A DNA stretch of 64,000 nucleotides from Flavobacterium sp. (GCF_028689845.1 NZ_JAQVCH010000007.1:37733-101732); one strand, 5' to 3'; shown: positions 17,019 through 27,032, counted from the stretch's first letter. Notes: a model not told the origin generated them from the sequence alone. Numbers and translations: made by a program.

Positions 17019-17659
17019 TCGATTACATTCATTTTGTATCCTTTTTCAGCTAGAAAAGCTAGCGTTTTTGGTAAACAATACTCTAAATTTGGAAATGCTT
17101 TAACACTATCATGAAACACGATGAGGCTTCCTGGTTCAAGGTTGTCTAGTACGTTTTGTAGGCATTTTTCTTTTGAAACGCTCGTGTCATAATCTTTACT
17201 CAAAACATCCCACATCATTATTCGAAAACCTTTTTTTCTCAAAAGCGTTGCTTGAGAGGGTTTTATTTTTCCATACGGCGGTCTAAACAGCAATGATTCA
17301 AGCGAGTTGATGGCTGTTTTTCGAATGATTTTATCACACGCATCAACTTCATTTAGGTAGGTTATGGTTGAGGTCTTCCAACCTTTTACATGATTAAACG
17401 TGTGGTTTCCGATAGCGTGACCATTTGCTAGGATACGATTAAAAATAGAGGGATATTTTTCAATATTGTTTCCTATGCAAAAAAAAGTAGCCTTTGCTTG
17501 ATGTTGCTGAAGTTGATTTAAAACCCAATCTGTAATTTCGGGTGTTGGGCCATCATCAAAAGTAAGGTAAACTATTTTTTCGCGTGTTGGAATTCGCCAA
17601 ACATAGTTTGAAAAAATAGTTTTTATAAGCCAATTCGTTTTTATCCAAAGAGCACTCAT
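17015..17659 (-). CDS. Polysaccharide deacetylase (NodB homology, CE4)
   Basis: 214 residues. A hydrophobic N-terminus precedes the NodB domain, whose five motifs are visible: TFDDGP (catalytic base and metal Asp), NHTFNH (metal His pair), FRPPYGK, MWDVLSKDYD and VFHDS. CE4 enzymes remove N- or O-acetyl groups from peptidoglycan, chitin or exopolysaccharide; which applies here is not evident. It is followed on the same strand by the DUF2723 gene ending at 17700 and may share its transcript, with a 40-base gap. Confidence 0.93.
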   Translation of the reverse strand: MSALWIKTNWLIKTIFSNYVWRIPTREKIVYLTFDDGPTPEITDWVLNQLQQHQAKATFFCIGNNIEKYPSIFNRILANGHAIGNHTFNHVKGWKTSTITYLNEVDACDKIIRKTAINSLESLLFRPPYGKIKPSQATLLRKKGFRIMMWDVLSKDYDTSVSKEKCLQNVLDNLEPGSLIVFHDSVKAFPNLEYCLPKTLAFLAEKGYKMNVID

Positions 17660-17699
17660 GGTCTATTTGTAAAAAGAGCCATCGAAATGGTTCTTGTTT

Positions 17700-20600
17700 T
17701 TATTCGTTTTTTCGATTAAATCGTTCGAAGCGTTGGTTGTAATTATTGAACGTTTTTTTGTTTTTTTCATAGAAATCAACATCTTCTTTTTCCTTCATTA
17801 CTAGCAACAAGGAGCGATAACGTTCTATATTCGTTACAATATCAACAATTCGATCATTTTGTTCAGAGGCTTTTGTTCCGCTGTGATAATTTAAATTGTC
17901 TTGATATTTCAACATTAATTTTTGTAATAAAGCCCTCGCTTTTTCTTTTTCTCCTACATCATAATATCCAGCGGCAAAAGGTTCGACCATGGTGTAGTAA
18001 CCATAGTAATCAATAGGCATTTTATCTATGGCTAATTGAATTACTTCTTTTGCCTTAGCTATTTTTCCTTCTAAAATTAATTGTTGCATCAATCGCGATA
18101 AGTTAGTGCGATACGTTATGCTATTTCGTCGGGTTTCTACATCATGATAAATATCGGTGCGATCGCCATTGCCCCAATCCCATTTCATCACGATATCATA
18201 CATTTTATCCGTATCAATTTGACCCATATCAAAAGGAGTGTCTTCGTTTACTTTAGTTTTAACAGGAACTAATTTATAAACCATACCATCCAATTGAAGG
18301 TAATCTTTCATCCATAAATAATCTTCATCAGTAAAGCTTCCACCTGTAAAATAAATTGGTCTTTCCCAATTATTATTTGTAATCACATCAAACATCATGA
18401 TTCGAGCTTTATAAATGGCCCGGTCTTTAATGTCTACATCAATAAAAGGAACGATTGAATCATAATATTTTTCTGCTACAACCTTATTTTTGATAATTAC
18501 ATTTTTATCAATTGGAATTCGAATTTTATTTGTTGGAAAAAAATGAACGCTTTGACCACTTTGCATTTCCAGCATCGTATTTGGATCATCACTTTTTATG
18601 AAATCTAAAAAGCTTTTAATGTCCCATCGGTTTTGTGTAATCTCATTATAAACACAATAATCCAATTTGTCTCCCACATAATGGCTCCGGTCAAAAGAAA
18701 TAGGGAGCGGTTCTGAATCATACGCTTTTGCCTTCATTTGGTCGATGTGCCAATCGGTCATAAATAATTGAGTGTTAACCACGCGAACGTCACGACGGAT
18801 GCCTTCAATTTCTTGAGCATACCATAACGGAAACGTATCATTATCACCAATAGTAAATAAAATAGCATTGGGCTCACACGATTCTAAGTAGCCTTTTGCG
18901 TTAGACAAAGCGGTGTATTTATTAGAACGATCGTGATCATCCCAATTTTGAGACGCCAATAAAACGGGTGCGGCTAATAGCGTAACCACAAATACTATAG
19001 GTAAAGCAATTTTTGGTTGAATCCATTTTCTCAGAAAATCAAAAATGGCAAACACGCCAATTCCAATCCAAATGGCAAAAACATAAAATGAACCCACTAA
19101 AGCATAATCGCGTTCGCGAGGTTCAAAAGGACGTTCATTTAAGTAGATTTTTAAGGCAATTCCTGTAAATAAAAACAAAACCAAAAGCACATAAAAACTT
19201 TTAACATCGCGTTTAGCATGAAAGAGAATACCAATAATTCCTAATATAAAAGGTAAAAAGAAATACGTATTTCTACCTTTATTATTCTGCACATCTTGCG
19301 GAAGATTTTGTTGCGACCCTAAAAACAGTTCATCGATAAAAGTTATACCGCTCAACCAATTTCCTTCATTGTCATATTTTCCTTGGATATCGCTTTGACG
19401 ACCCACAAAATTCCAAAGTAGATAACGCACATACATGTAGCCAAACTGAAATTGAACCATGAAACTGATGTTGTCCGCTGTGGTGGGTTTGTCAACAATT
19501 AAATAATTTCCGTAAGATTTTAAAAAAGAAATATAATCTTCGTTATCTAATCGGCCTGAATTGTAAGCTTTTCTAAATTGAGAAACTACGTCGACCAATT
19601 CTTCTTCATGAGCATAATCTGGATTAATTTTGAAATCAAGAATAGAAGTAAACTCCATATAATTTTGGGCATTATCACCACTCCACATTCGAGGCAAAAT
19701 CGCTTTATGGTCATTGTGACTATTTTGAGTCGCGTTGATATAATTATTTGTAATTACATATTTACCTAATTTATAATCTCGTTCATAGTTAGGTGCTTTG
19801 TCTAAATACGGTTCGTCTGGATCTAAACCAGCAAACATGTCTGAGAATTGTGGGCCATAAAACAAAGGGTTTTGCGGATATTGTTCCCGGTTATAATAAG
19901 CCAACACTTCACGAGCATCAGAGGGCCTATTTTCATTAATAACAACATTGGCATTTGCACGTATTGGTAACATCATCCACGTTGAAAAACCGATAAAAAC
20001 AAAAAGAATGCCTAGCAAAATCGTGTTAAATTGAGGCAATGCTTTTTTCTTGGTATATTTTAAACCAAAATAGAAAAATGCAATTAATACAAGAGCGGTA
20101 AAAATCGTCCCTGAATCAAAAGGCATTCCTAGACTGTTGACCATGAATACTTCTGTTTTTCCAAACAATGCCATCGTTAAAGGCAATAATAATTTGAAAA
20201 TAAATAAAAGGATAGCGACTACGACTACATTGGCAAGAATGAAGCTCTTTATTGTAATGGTTTTATAATTTTTAAAGAAGTATAATAATCCAATAGAAGG
20301 AATGGTTAATAACGCCATAAAGTGAACACCAAAAGAAAGCCCAACCACTAGACAGATTAGCAAGAGCCATTTATTTCCGCGAGGCGTGTGCATTTCTTGT
20401 TCCCATCGTAATCCAAGCCAAAAAAGCAAAGCAATAAATAAACTGGCCATGGCGTATACCTCTGCTTCAACGGCATTATACCAGAAGCTGTCGGTAAAAG
20501 TAAAAGCCAATGCACCAATGAAGGAAGTTGCTAAGATGGCTATTTCTTCAATAACGGAAATCTCTTTTACAGCAAAAAGCACTTTTTTTAATAAAATGGT

Positions 20601-20897
20601 AGAAGACCAAAATAAAAACAAAATAGTAAAAGCACTAGAAAAAACGGACATCATATTGACCATTAGAGCCACTTTAGAAGCATCTGGTGCAAATAGTGCA
20701 AAAAATGCACCCATCATTTGAAATAATGGAGCTCCAGGAGGGTGGCCAACTTGCAACTTTGCAGAAGTAGCAATGTATTCTCCACAATCCCAGAAGCTTA
20801 GAGTAGGTTCAACGGTTAAGGTAAAAGTAATTAAAGCAATGGTAAAAACGATCCATCCTGTAATAGTATTCCATTTTTTGAAATCAAATGTCCTCAT
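17700..20897 (-). CDS. DUF2723 membrane protein, TMEM260-like
   Basis: 1065 residues. The N-terminal half has about twelve membrane helices and the DUF2723 signature at residues 8-80: WIVFTIALITFTLTVEPTLS, WDCGEYIATSAKLQVGHPPG, APLFQMMGAFF. The Asp-Cys-Gly-Glu loop is typical of GT-C fold glycosyltransferases. The C-terminal half (about 650-1065) is soluble, probably periplasmic, and ends in helical repeat-like segments (KAKEVIQLAIDKMP, KARALLQKLMLKY). DUF2723 proteins are related to human TMEM260, a protein O-mannosyltransferase, so protein O-glycosylation in the periplasm is a plausible role, consistent with the known general O-glycosylation of Bacteroidota. The deacetylase gene follows on the same strand. 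Confidence 0.9.
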   Translation of the reverse strand: MRTFDFKKWNTITGWIVFTIALITFTLTVEPTLSFWDCGEYIATSAKLQVGHPPGAPLFQMMGAFFALFAPDASKVALMVNMMSVFSSAFTILFLFWSSTILLKKVLFAVKEISVIEEIAILATSFIGALAFTFTDSFWYNAVEAEVYAMASLFIALLFWLGLRWEQEMHTPRGNKWLLLICLVVGLSFGVHFMALLTIPSIGLLYFFKNYKTITIKSFILANVVVVAILLFIFKLLLPLTMALFGKTEVFMVNSLGMPFDSGTIFTALVLIAFFYFGLKYTKKKALPQFNTILLGILFVFIGFSTWMMLPIRANANVVINENRPSDAREVLAYYNREQYPQNPLFYGPQFSDMFAGLDPDEPYLDKAPNYERDYKLGKYVITNNYINATQNSHNDHKAILPRMWSGDNAQNYMEFTSILDFKINPDYAHEEELVDVVSQFRKAYNSGRLDNEDYISFLKSYGNYLIVDKPTTADNISFMVQFQFGYMYVRYLLWNFVGRQSDIQGKYDNEGNWLSGITFIDELFLGSQQNLPQDVQNNKGRNTYFFLPFILGIIGILFHAKRDVKSFYVLLVLFLFTGIALKIYLNERPFEPRERDYALVGSFYVFAIWIGIGVFAIFDFLRKWIQPKIALPIVFVVTLLAAPVLLASQNWDDHDRSNKYTALSNAKGYLESCEPNAILFTIGDNDTFPLWYAQEIEGIRRDVRVVNTQLFMTDWHIDQMKAKAYDSEPLPISFDRSHYVGDKLDYCVYNEITQNRWDIKSFLDFIKSDDPNTMLEMQSGQSVHFFPTNKIRIPIDKNVIIKNKVVAEKYYDSIVPFIDVDIKDRAIYKARIMMFDVITNNNWERPIYFTGGSFTDEDYLWMKDYLQLDGMVYKLVPVKTKVNEDTPFDMGQIDTDKMYDIVMKWDWGNGDRTDIYHDVETRRNSITYRTNLSRLMQQLILEGKIAKAKEVIQLAIDKMPIDYYGYYTMVEPFAAGYYDVGEKEKARALLQKLMLKYQDNLNYHSGTKASEQNDRIVDIVTNIERYRSLLLVMKEKEDVDFYEKNKKTFNNYNQRFERFNRKNE

Positions 20898-21082
20898 TTA
20901 CGAAATTTGTTTGTGCATAGTATAAGTTACAAAGAAACTATTTTTTTATGGAAAGAACATTGGGTTAACAAAATATTCTCATAATGCTCAGTTCTTTTTA
21001 AAAGGCTTAAAAAAATCAACTGATTGAGATTGAGCATTTATGAGGTGTTACTAAAAAATATTCCATAAAAAACGAAGAAATA

Positions 21083-21113
21083 TTTGTATTAAATAAAAAA
21101 AGGTATAAATTTG
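21083..21113 (+). promoter_or_regulatory. Promoter of tRNA-Gln
   Basis: TTTG (21083-21086), 19 bases, then TAAATTTG (21106-21113): an exact match to the Bacteroidota promoter consensus, 20 bases before the mature tRNA. Confidence 0.9.
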
Positions 21114-21132
21114 CACCCGCATTCAAGCATAT

Positions 21133-21203
21133 TGGTCTATGGTGTAATGGTAACACAACTGTTTTTGGTGCAGTCTTTCTAGGTTCGAGTCCTAGTAGAC
21201 CAA
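21133..21203 (+). tRNA. tRNA-Gln (anticodon TTG)
   Basis: 71 bases fold into a full cloverleaf: acceptor TGGTCTA/TAGACCA, D stem GTGT/ACAC, anticodon stem ACTGT/GCAGT with loop TTTTGGT (anticodon TTG), T stem CTAGG/CCTAG with loop TTCGAGT, discriminator A. The CCA end is not encoded. A consensus promoter lies just upstream and a strong terminator just downstream, so it is a single-gene transcript. Confidence 0.97.
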
Positions 21204-21211
21204 CAAGCAAA

Positions 21212-21235
21212 GCCACTCTTAGGAGTGGCTTTTTT
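21212..21235 (+). terminator. Terminator after tRNA-Gln
   Basis: GCCACTC (21212-21218), TTAG loop, GAGTGGC (21223-21229), then six T. A perfect seven-pair stem eight bases after the tRNA. Confidence 0.93.
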
Positions 21236-21298
21236 GTTTTTAGACCAAAAAAAATCCCGATTTCTAGAACCGGGATTGATATAATATAGAGAGCGTGC

Positions 21299-22123
21299 TT
21301 ATATTTTGAAAGTCACCACTGGACGAACTGCGTGATTTACTAAGTCTTCACTGATGCTTCCGTTAAAGAAGTGAGCTAGTCCTTTTCTACCGTGTGTACA
21401 CATTCCAATCAAATCAGCATTGATACTATTTGAGAAATTTAAAATTCCTTTTTCAACGTTAGCGTCATTAAAAATATGAGTAGAGAATCGTTTAATATCA
21501 AACTGAGCGGTAAAGTTATCCATGATTTCTTGAGCCACTAGAGTTGATTTAAAGCTATTTGGAGTATTAATCATCACCAAGTGTAATTTTGCATTGAATT
21601 CATTGGCAAAATTAACAACTTTAGCAAAAGGAGCTTTTATTTCGTCTGAAAAATCAGAAGCGAAAACAAATTTTTCTACCTCAAAATTCTCAATCTCTTT
21701 CTTGATGATTAAGACGGGTACTTCAGAATATCGCACTACTTTTTCGGCATTTGAACCAATAAACATATCCTTGAATCCGCTTGCACCATGTGAGCCCATT
21801 ACAATTAAGTCAATGTCATTTATCTCAATTAATTTAAGGATGCCTTCAAAAGCTAATTCAAATTGAACAATTCTAGACACGTTTAGTCCGTCTAAAAAAT
21901 CAGAGTCCATAATGCTTTCTAGCTTTGCTAAAGCAGCATTTTTGAAAAACATAATTTCTGGCAAAGCATGTCCGCTTGAAACAGCATCACCCGTTTGATT
22001 GGGCAATTCTAACATGTGAAGTAAAATAATTTCGCCATCATGTTTTCTGGCAATTTGAGCAGCCACTTTTAGAGCATGTTCTGCATGTTCAGAAAAATCG
22101 GTAGGAATTAAAATTTTTTTCAT
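21299..22123 (-). CDS. Universal stress protein, two tandem domains
   Basis: 274 residues from the ATG at 22123, where the family's N-terminus (MKKILIPTDFSEHAEHALKV) begins; 20 further codons are open upstream but do not look coding. Two UspA folds: residues 1 to about 140 with the ATP-type loop VMGSHGASGFKDMFIGSNAE, and about 145-274 with MCTHGRKGLAHFFNGSISE. Tandem USPs are widespread in Bacteroidota and respond to starvation or energy stress; ATP binding is predicted for both loops (GxxG...GS pattern). It is divergent from rimP. Confidence 0.92.
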   Translation of the reverse strand: MKKILIPTDFSEHAEHALKVAAQIARKHDGEIILLHMLELPNQTGDAVSSGHALPEIMFFKNAALAKLESIMDSDFLDGLNVSRIVQFELAFEGILKLIEINDIDLIVMGSHGASGFKDMFIGSNAEKVVRYSEVPVLIIKKEIENFEVEKFVFASDFSDEIKAPFAKVVNFANEFNAKLHLVMINTPNSFKSTLVAQEIMDNFTAQFDIKRFSTHIFNDANVEKGILNFSNSINADLIGMCTHGRKGLAHFFNGSISEDLVNHAVRPVVTFKI

Positions 22124-22207
22124 AAAAAAAGTAGTATAAATAAGTTTATTATTTGTTAGTTTTTTAAGAATATAAAGATACAAATATTTTCATCATTTTT
22201 CAATGTA

Positions 22208-22238
22208 TTTTCAAATATAAAAAAAATCACTATATTTG
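22208..22238 (+). promoter_or_regulatory. Promoter of rimP-nusA-infB
   Basis: TTTT (22208-22211), 19 bases, then TATATTTG (22231-22238). The -7 box is exact. Transcription would start near 22243, about 25 bases before the leader hairpin. Confidence 0.65.
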
Positions 22239-22267
22239 CACCGTTATTTGATTAAAATGTGAATAAT

Positions 22268-22293
22268 GAGGGGAGCTGTGCTCCCCTCTTTTT
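22268..22293 (+). terminator. Attenuator-like hairpin in the rimP leader
   Basis: GAGGGGAGC (22268-22276), TGT loop, GCTCCCCTC (22280-22288), then TTTTT: a perfect nine-pair GC-rich stem with a T run, eight bases before the rimP start at 22302. It has the form of an intrinsic terminator but sits inside the leader of an essential operon, so it probably works as an attenuator. Confidence 0.75.
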
Positions 22294-22301
22294 ATAAAAA
22301 T

Positions 22302-22766
22302 ATGATATTCAGAGAAAAAGTAGAAGCATTGGTAAGCCAAGGTATAGCAGACAAACCTGCTATTTTCCTGATTGATTTAACGATTTCGGAAAGTCAAAAA
22401 ATAATGGTAACTTTAGATGGTGATCAAGGGGTTTCCTTGCAAGATTGTATTGATATAAGTAAAGTAATTGATAACAATCTTGATCGCGAAGAGCATGATT
22501 ATTCATTAGAAGTTGCTTCAGCAGGTGTTTCAACACCCTTAAAATTAGTTAGACAGTACAAAAAAAATATAGGCAGAGTGCTCAAAGTGAAAACAAACGC
22601 CGAAAAATTTGAAGCAAAATTGGAAAACGCAAATGACGAGTTTATTACTTTAACGTGGTCTGCGAGAGAGCCCAAAAAAGTTGGAAAAGGAAAAGAAACG
22701 GTTGAAAAAAAAATCGACATTCCTTATTCAGAGATTAAAGAAGCAATGGTAACAATTACATTTTAA
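22302..22766 (+). CDS. rimP: Ribosome maturation factor RimP
   Basis: 154 residues from the ATG at 22302. An in-frame ATG at 22266 would place the start upstream of the terminator-like hairpin and encode residues from the hairpin itself, so it is rejected. Motifs: [52 protein letters not shown] (the family's conserved S.G segment) and [19 protein letters not shown]. RimP is needed for 30S maturation. The order rimP-nusA-infB is conserved in bacteria. Confidence 0.96.
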   Translation: MIFREKVEALVSQGIADKPAIFLIDLTISESQKIMVTLDGDQGVSLQDCIDISKVIDNNLDREEHDYSLEVASAGVSTPLKLVRQYKKNIGRVLKVKTNAEKFEAKLENANDEFITLTWSAREPKKVGKGKETVEKKIDIPYSEIKEAMVTITF

Positions 22767-22785
22767 ATTATATAAGATAGATTAC

Positions 22786-24030
22786 ATGGAAAATATAGCA
22801 TTAATAGAATCATTTTCAGAATTTAAAGACGATAAATTAATCGATCGTGTGACCCTTATGGCCATTTTAGAAGATGTATTTAGAAATGCCTTGAAAAAGA
22901 AGTATGGTTCAGATGATAATTTTGACATCATTATCAATCCTGATAAAGGAGATATGGAGATATGGAGAAATAGAATCGTAGTAGCGGACGGAGAAGTAGA
23001 AGATGAAAATTCTGAGATTTCTTTAACTGAAGCTAGAAAAATTGAACCGGATTTTGAAGTAGGTGAAGACGTTTCTGAAGAAGTGAAATTAATTGACTTA
23101 GGAAGAAGAGCAATTTTAGCCTTACGTCAAAATTTAATTTCTAAAATCCACGAACATGATAGCACCAATCTTTACAAACAATTTAAAGATTTAATTGGTG
23201 AAATTTATACGGCCGAAGTACACCATGTTCGTCCAAGAGTTGTAATTTTGGTAGATGATGACGGAAATGAAATTGTTTTGCCAAAAGAAAACCAAATTCC
23301 ATCTGATTTTTTCCGTAAAGGCGATAATGTAAGAGGAATTATTGAAAATGTAGAATTAAAAGGAAATAAACCTCAAATTGTGATGTCTAGAACTTCGGAG
23401 AAGTTTTTAGAAAAATTATTTGAACAAGAAATTCCTGAGATTTTTGACGGATTAATCATGATTAAAAAAGTGGTTCGAATTCCAGGAGAAAAAGCAAAAG
23501 TTGCTGTAGATTCCTATGATGACCGAATTGATCCTGTGGGAGCATGTGTTGGAATGAAAGGATCTCGGATTCACGGAATTGTTCGTGAATTGGGTAATGA
23601 AAATATTGATGTAATTAATTACACGAGTAATATTCAATTATTAATTACAAGAGCATTAAGTCCGGCCAAAGTGTCAAGCATTAAAATTGATGAAGAACGT
23701 AAAAGAGCCGAGGTTTATTTGAAATTAGAAGAAGTATCTAAAGCAATCGGAAGAGGTGGTCATAACATTAAATTAGCAGGCTTATTAACGGGCTATGAAT
23801 TAGATGTAATTAGAGAAGGAAACGTTGCCGAAGAAGATGATGATGTTGAATTAACAGAATTTTCAGATGAAATCGATGGCTGGGTCATTGATGAATTTGC
23901 TAAAATTGGATTAGACACCGCTAGAAGTATCCTTAAACATTCGGTAGAAGATTTAGTTAGAAGAACAGATTTAGAAGAAGAAACCGTACAAGAGGTAATG
24001 AAAATATTAAAGTCTGAGTTTGAAGGCTAA
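22786..24030 (+). CDS. nusA: Transcription termination/antitermination factor NusA
   Basis: 414 residues. N-terminal RNA-polymerase-binding domain (1 to about 130, LIESFSEFKDDKLIDRVTLM), S1 domain (about 137-200), KH1 and KH2 domains (about 205-345, with VGACVGMKGSRIHGIVREL and KAIGRGGHNIKLAGLLTGYELDV), and a short acidic C-terminus. It lacks the two C-terminal acidic repeats of E. coli NusA, as usual in Bacteroidota. It modulates pausing, termination and rRNA antitermination, and could act on the hairpin in its own operon leader. Confidence 0.97.
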   Translation: MENIALIESFSEFKDDKLIDRVTLMAILEDVFRNALKKKYGSDDNFDIIINPDKGDMEIWRNRIVVADGEVEDENSEISLTEARKIEPDFEVGEDVSEEVKLIDLGRRAILALRQNLISKIHEHDSTNLYKQFKDLIGEIYTAEVHHVRPRVVILVDDDGNEIVLPKENQIPSDFFRKGDNVRGIIENVELKGNKPQIVMSRTSEKFLEKLFEQEIPEIFDGLIMIKKVVRIPGEKAKVAVDSYDDRIDPVGACVGMKGSRIHGIVRELGNENIDVINYTSNIQLLITRALSPAKVSSIKIDEERKRAEVYLKLEEVSKAIGRGGHNIKLAGLLTGYELDVIREGNVAEEDDDVELTEFSDEIDGWVIDEFAKIGLDTARSILKHSVEDLVRRTDLEEETVQEVMKILKSEFEG

Positions 24031-24065
24031 TTTACAAACAAACAAGAACACACTAAAAAAGGTAT

Positions 24066-26864
24066 ATGTCTGAAGAAAAGAATATAAGAATTAATAAAGT
24101 TTTAAGGGAATTAAATATTTCTTTAGAAAGAGCTGTCGAATTTTTAAAAGACGGTGGTATTTCTATTGAGGCAAGTCCAAACACCAAAATTTCTGAGGAT
24201 GTATATTCAACTCTTTGTAACGAATTTGCTGGTGATAAAGGCAAAAAAGACGCTTCAAAAGAGGTAGGTGAAGAAAAAAGAAAAGAAAAAGAAGCTTTGC
24301 GAATTGAGAGAGAGAAAGAACTTGAAGCAATCAAAAAGCAAGAAGAAGATCTTCAAAGACAACAAGAAGTAATTAAAGCTAAAGCAGTAATTTCAGGGCC
24401 AAAACAAATTGGTAAAATTGATTTAAACCCTAAAAAAACAGTGGTTCCTCAACCGGAAAAACTAATTGAAACAAAGCCAGAGCCTGTTGCTGAAGTAGAA
24501 AAAGTGGAGCCTGTAATAATAGCTAAGCCAGAGGTTAAAGAAACTAAACCAGTTGTAGAAACCAAGGCAAGTGAACCAAAAATTGTGGCTCCAAAAGCAG
24601 ATGTTCCCAAAAAAGTAGAGCCAAAACCTGTTGTTGAAACTCCTGCTCCAATTGCCGACGAGAAAATTAAAACTCAATATCAAAAGTTATCTGGTACAAC
24701 TGTAACGGGTCAAAAAATTGACTTATCGCAGTTTGAAAAGCCAAAAAAGAAAAAGGAAGAACCAAAAATTCAACCTCGATCGGCTACGCAAGGTAACAAT
24801 GCAGATGCTAATAAAAATAAGCGAAAACGAATTCCGACTAAACCAGGTGCTCCAGGTGCACCGGGTGCTCCACAAAGCGGTGGTGCTAGATCCGGACAAG
24901 TAATTAGACCAGGTTTTAATAAAGGTACTCGACCAGCTATTGTTGCAAAAGTAGAGCCAACGGAGGAAGAAGTTCAAAAACAAATCCGTGAAACCCTCGA
25001 AAAATTACAAGGAAAAGGAAGTAAAAGTAAAGCGGCTAAGTACCGTAGAGATAAAAGAGATTCGCATCGTCAACGTTCTGATGATGAATTAAAAGCAATT
25101 GAAGAAGGAAGTAAAATCATCAAAGTAACAGAATTTGTTACAGTTGGTGAGGTTGCAACGATGATGGATGTGCCAATTACAAAAGTGATCGGAACGTGTA
25201 TGTCCTTAGGAATCATGGTTACGATGAACCAACGTTTAGATGCAGAAACCTTATCAATTGTAGCAGATGAATTTGGTTTTGAAGTCGAATTTATTACTAC
25301 TGATATTGAAGAATCTATTCAGATTATTGAAGATAAAGCAGAAGATTTAACACATCGTGCTCCGATTGTAACCGTAATGGGTCACGTCGATCACGGTAAA
25401 ACCTCTTTATTAGATTATGTTCGTAAAGCAAATGTAATTGCTGGCGAATCAGGAGGAATTACACAACATATTGGTGCTTATGGTGTTACGCTAGAAAACG
25501 GTCAAAAAATCGCCTTTCTAGATACGCCTGGTCACGAAGCATTTACCGCGATGAGAGCCCGTGGTGCTCAGGTAACTGACATCGCAATTATTGTGATTGC
25601 GGCCGATGACGACATTATGCCACAAACTAAAGAAGCCATTAGCCATGCTCAAGCAGCCGGTGTTCCAATGATTTTTGCTATCAACAAAGTGGATAAACCA
25701 AATGCTAATCCAGAAAAAATAAAAGAAAGATTAGCGGGCATGAACCTTTTAGTTGAAGATTGGGGTGGAAAAATTCAATCACATGACATTTCTGCTAAAA
25801 CAGGAATTGGAATGAAAGAATTATTAGAAAAAGTATTACTAGAAGCAGAATTATTAGATTTAAAAGCTAATCCAGATAAAGCTGCCGTAGGAACTGTTGT
25901 TGAAGCGTTCTTAGATAAAGGAAAAGGTTATATTTCTACCGTTTTAGTACAAGCAGGAACACTTAAAATAGGTGATTATGTATTGGCAGGAAAAAATCAC
26001 GGTAAAATTAAAGCCATGCATGACGAACGCGGAAATAGTGTATTGTCTGCTGGACCTTCTACGCCAATCTCTATTTTAGGATTAGATGGAGCTCCAACAG
26101 CAGGTGACAAATTTAGTGTTTTTGATGACGAAAGAGAGGCAAAACAAATCGCTTCAAAACGTTCGCAATTAATGCGTGAGCAATCAGTTAGAACGCAAAA
26201 GCACATCACGCTTGCAGAAATTGGACGTCGAATTGCTTTGGGTCAATTTAAAGAATTAAACATTATCCTAAAAGGTGACGTTGATGGTTCCGTAGAAGCA
26301 CTTTCGGATTCGTTCTCTAATTTATCAACAGAAGAAATCCAAATTAAGATTATTCATAAAGGTGTAGGTGCGATTACTGAATCTGACGTTTTGTTGGCTT
26401 CTGCTTCTGACGCCATTATTATCGGATTTAATGTTCGTCCTGCTGGAAATGCAAAACAACTTGCCGATAAAGAAGAAATTGACATCAAAACATACTCCAT
26501 TATTTATGATGCCATCGATGATTTAAAAGATGCTATGGAAGGAATGTTGTCGCCAGAATTGAAAGAAGAAATTTCTGGAACAGCCGAGATTCGAGAAACC
26601 TTTAAAATTTCAAAAGTAGGAACAATTGCTGGATGTATGGTAATTGAAGGAAAAATTATTAGAAGTTCTAAAATTAGATTAATTCGTGAAGGTGTGGTCA
26701 TTTACACAGGTGATTTGACTGCTTTAAAGCGTTTTAAAGACGATGTAAAAGAAGTTTCTAAAGGATATGATTGTGGTATCCAAATTAAAGGTTACAACGA
26801 CATTGAAGTGAACGATTTAATAGAATCTTTCAGCCAAGTAGAGGTGAAGAAGAAACTAAAATAA
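24066..26864 (+). CDS. infB: Translation initiation factor IF-2
   Basis: 932 residues. Residues 1 to about 55 form the IF2-N subdomain (IRINKVLRELNISLERAVEF). About 60-330 is a long lysine/glutamate/proline-rich linker, including the APGAPGAPGAP run. The GTPase core begins near residue 430: GHVDHGKT (G1), DTPGHEAF (G3), NKVDKPNA (G4), SAKTG (G5). C-terminal domains bind initiator tRNA. Last gene of the rimP operon, with a strong terminator 47 bases downstream. Confidence 0.98.
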   Translation: MSEEKNIRINKVLRELNISLERAVEFLKDGGISIEASPNTKISEDVYSTLCNEFAGDKGKKDASKEVGEEKRKEKEALRIEREKELEAIKKQEEDLQRQQEVIKAKAVISGPKQIGKIDLNPKKTVVPQPEKLIETKPEPVAEVEKVEPVIIAKPEVKETKPVVETKASEPKIVAPKADVPKKVEPKPVVETPAPIADEKIKTQYQKLSGTTVTGQKIDLSQFEKPKKKKEEPKIQPRSATQGNNADANKNKRKRIPTKPGAPGAPGAPQSGGARSGQVIRPGFNKGTRPAIVAKVEPTEEEVQKQIRETLEKLQGKGSKSKAAKYRRDKRDSHRQRSDDELKAIEEGSKIIKVTEFVTVGEVATMMDVPITKVIGTCMSLGIMVTMNQRLDAETLSIVADEFGFEVEFITTDIEESIQIIEDKAEDLTHRAPIVTVMGHVDHGKTSLLDYVRKANVIAGESGGITQHIGAYGVTLENGQKIAFLDTPGHEAFTAMRARGAQVTDIAIIVIAADDDIMPQTKEAISHAQAAGVPMIFAINKVDKPNANPEKIKERLAGMNLLVEDWGGKIQSHDISAKTGIGMKELLEKVLLEAELLDLKANPDKAAVGTVVEAFLDKGKGYISTVLVQAGTLKIGDYVLAGKNHGKIKAMHDERGNSVLSAGPSTPISILGLDGAPTAGDKFSVFDDEREAKQIASKRSQLMREQSVRTQKHITLAEIGRRIALGQFKELNIILKGDVDGSVEALSDSFSNLSTEEIQIKIIHKGVGAITESDVLLASASDAIIIGFNVRPAGNAKQLADKEEIDIKTYSIIYDAIDDLKDAMEGMLSPELKEEISGTAEIRETFKISKVGTIAGCMVIEGKIIRSSKIRLIREGVVIYTGDLTALKRFKDDVKEVSKGYDCGIQIKGYNDIEVNDLIESFSQVEVKKKLK

Positions 26865-26910
26865 AATTCTCTTTTAGACTGAATGTTCTAAATAAGGATG
26901 GTTATATAAA

Positions 26911-26948
26911 AATGAGCTCGATACTATATCGAGCTCATTTTTTTTTTG
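26911..26948 (+). terminator. Terminator of the rimP-nusA-infB operon
   Basis: AATGAGCTCGATA and TATCGAGCTCATT form a near-perfect stem of 12-13 pairs around a CTA loop, followed by about ten T. Confidence 0.95.
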
Positions 26949-27032
26949 AAGATTGTATTTATTTCGATTTCTAAAATTTAAAAGACCGAAAAAGAAAACG
27001 GCATTCCAAAATCTTTCTATCTTCTTTAAAAG

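Noticed and set aside
22124..22183. Twenty extra N-terminal codons for the universal stress protein
   Set aside because: The family starts exactly at MKKILIPTDFS; the upstream residues are AT-driven and lie in the promoter region.
22266..22301. Upstream start for rimP (ATG at 22266)
   Set aside because: It would translate through the terminator-like hairpin and add 12 residues absent from the family's normal N-terminus.
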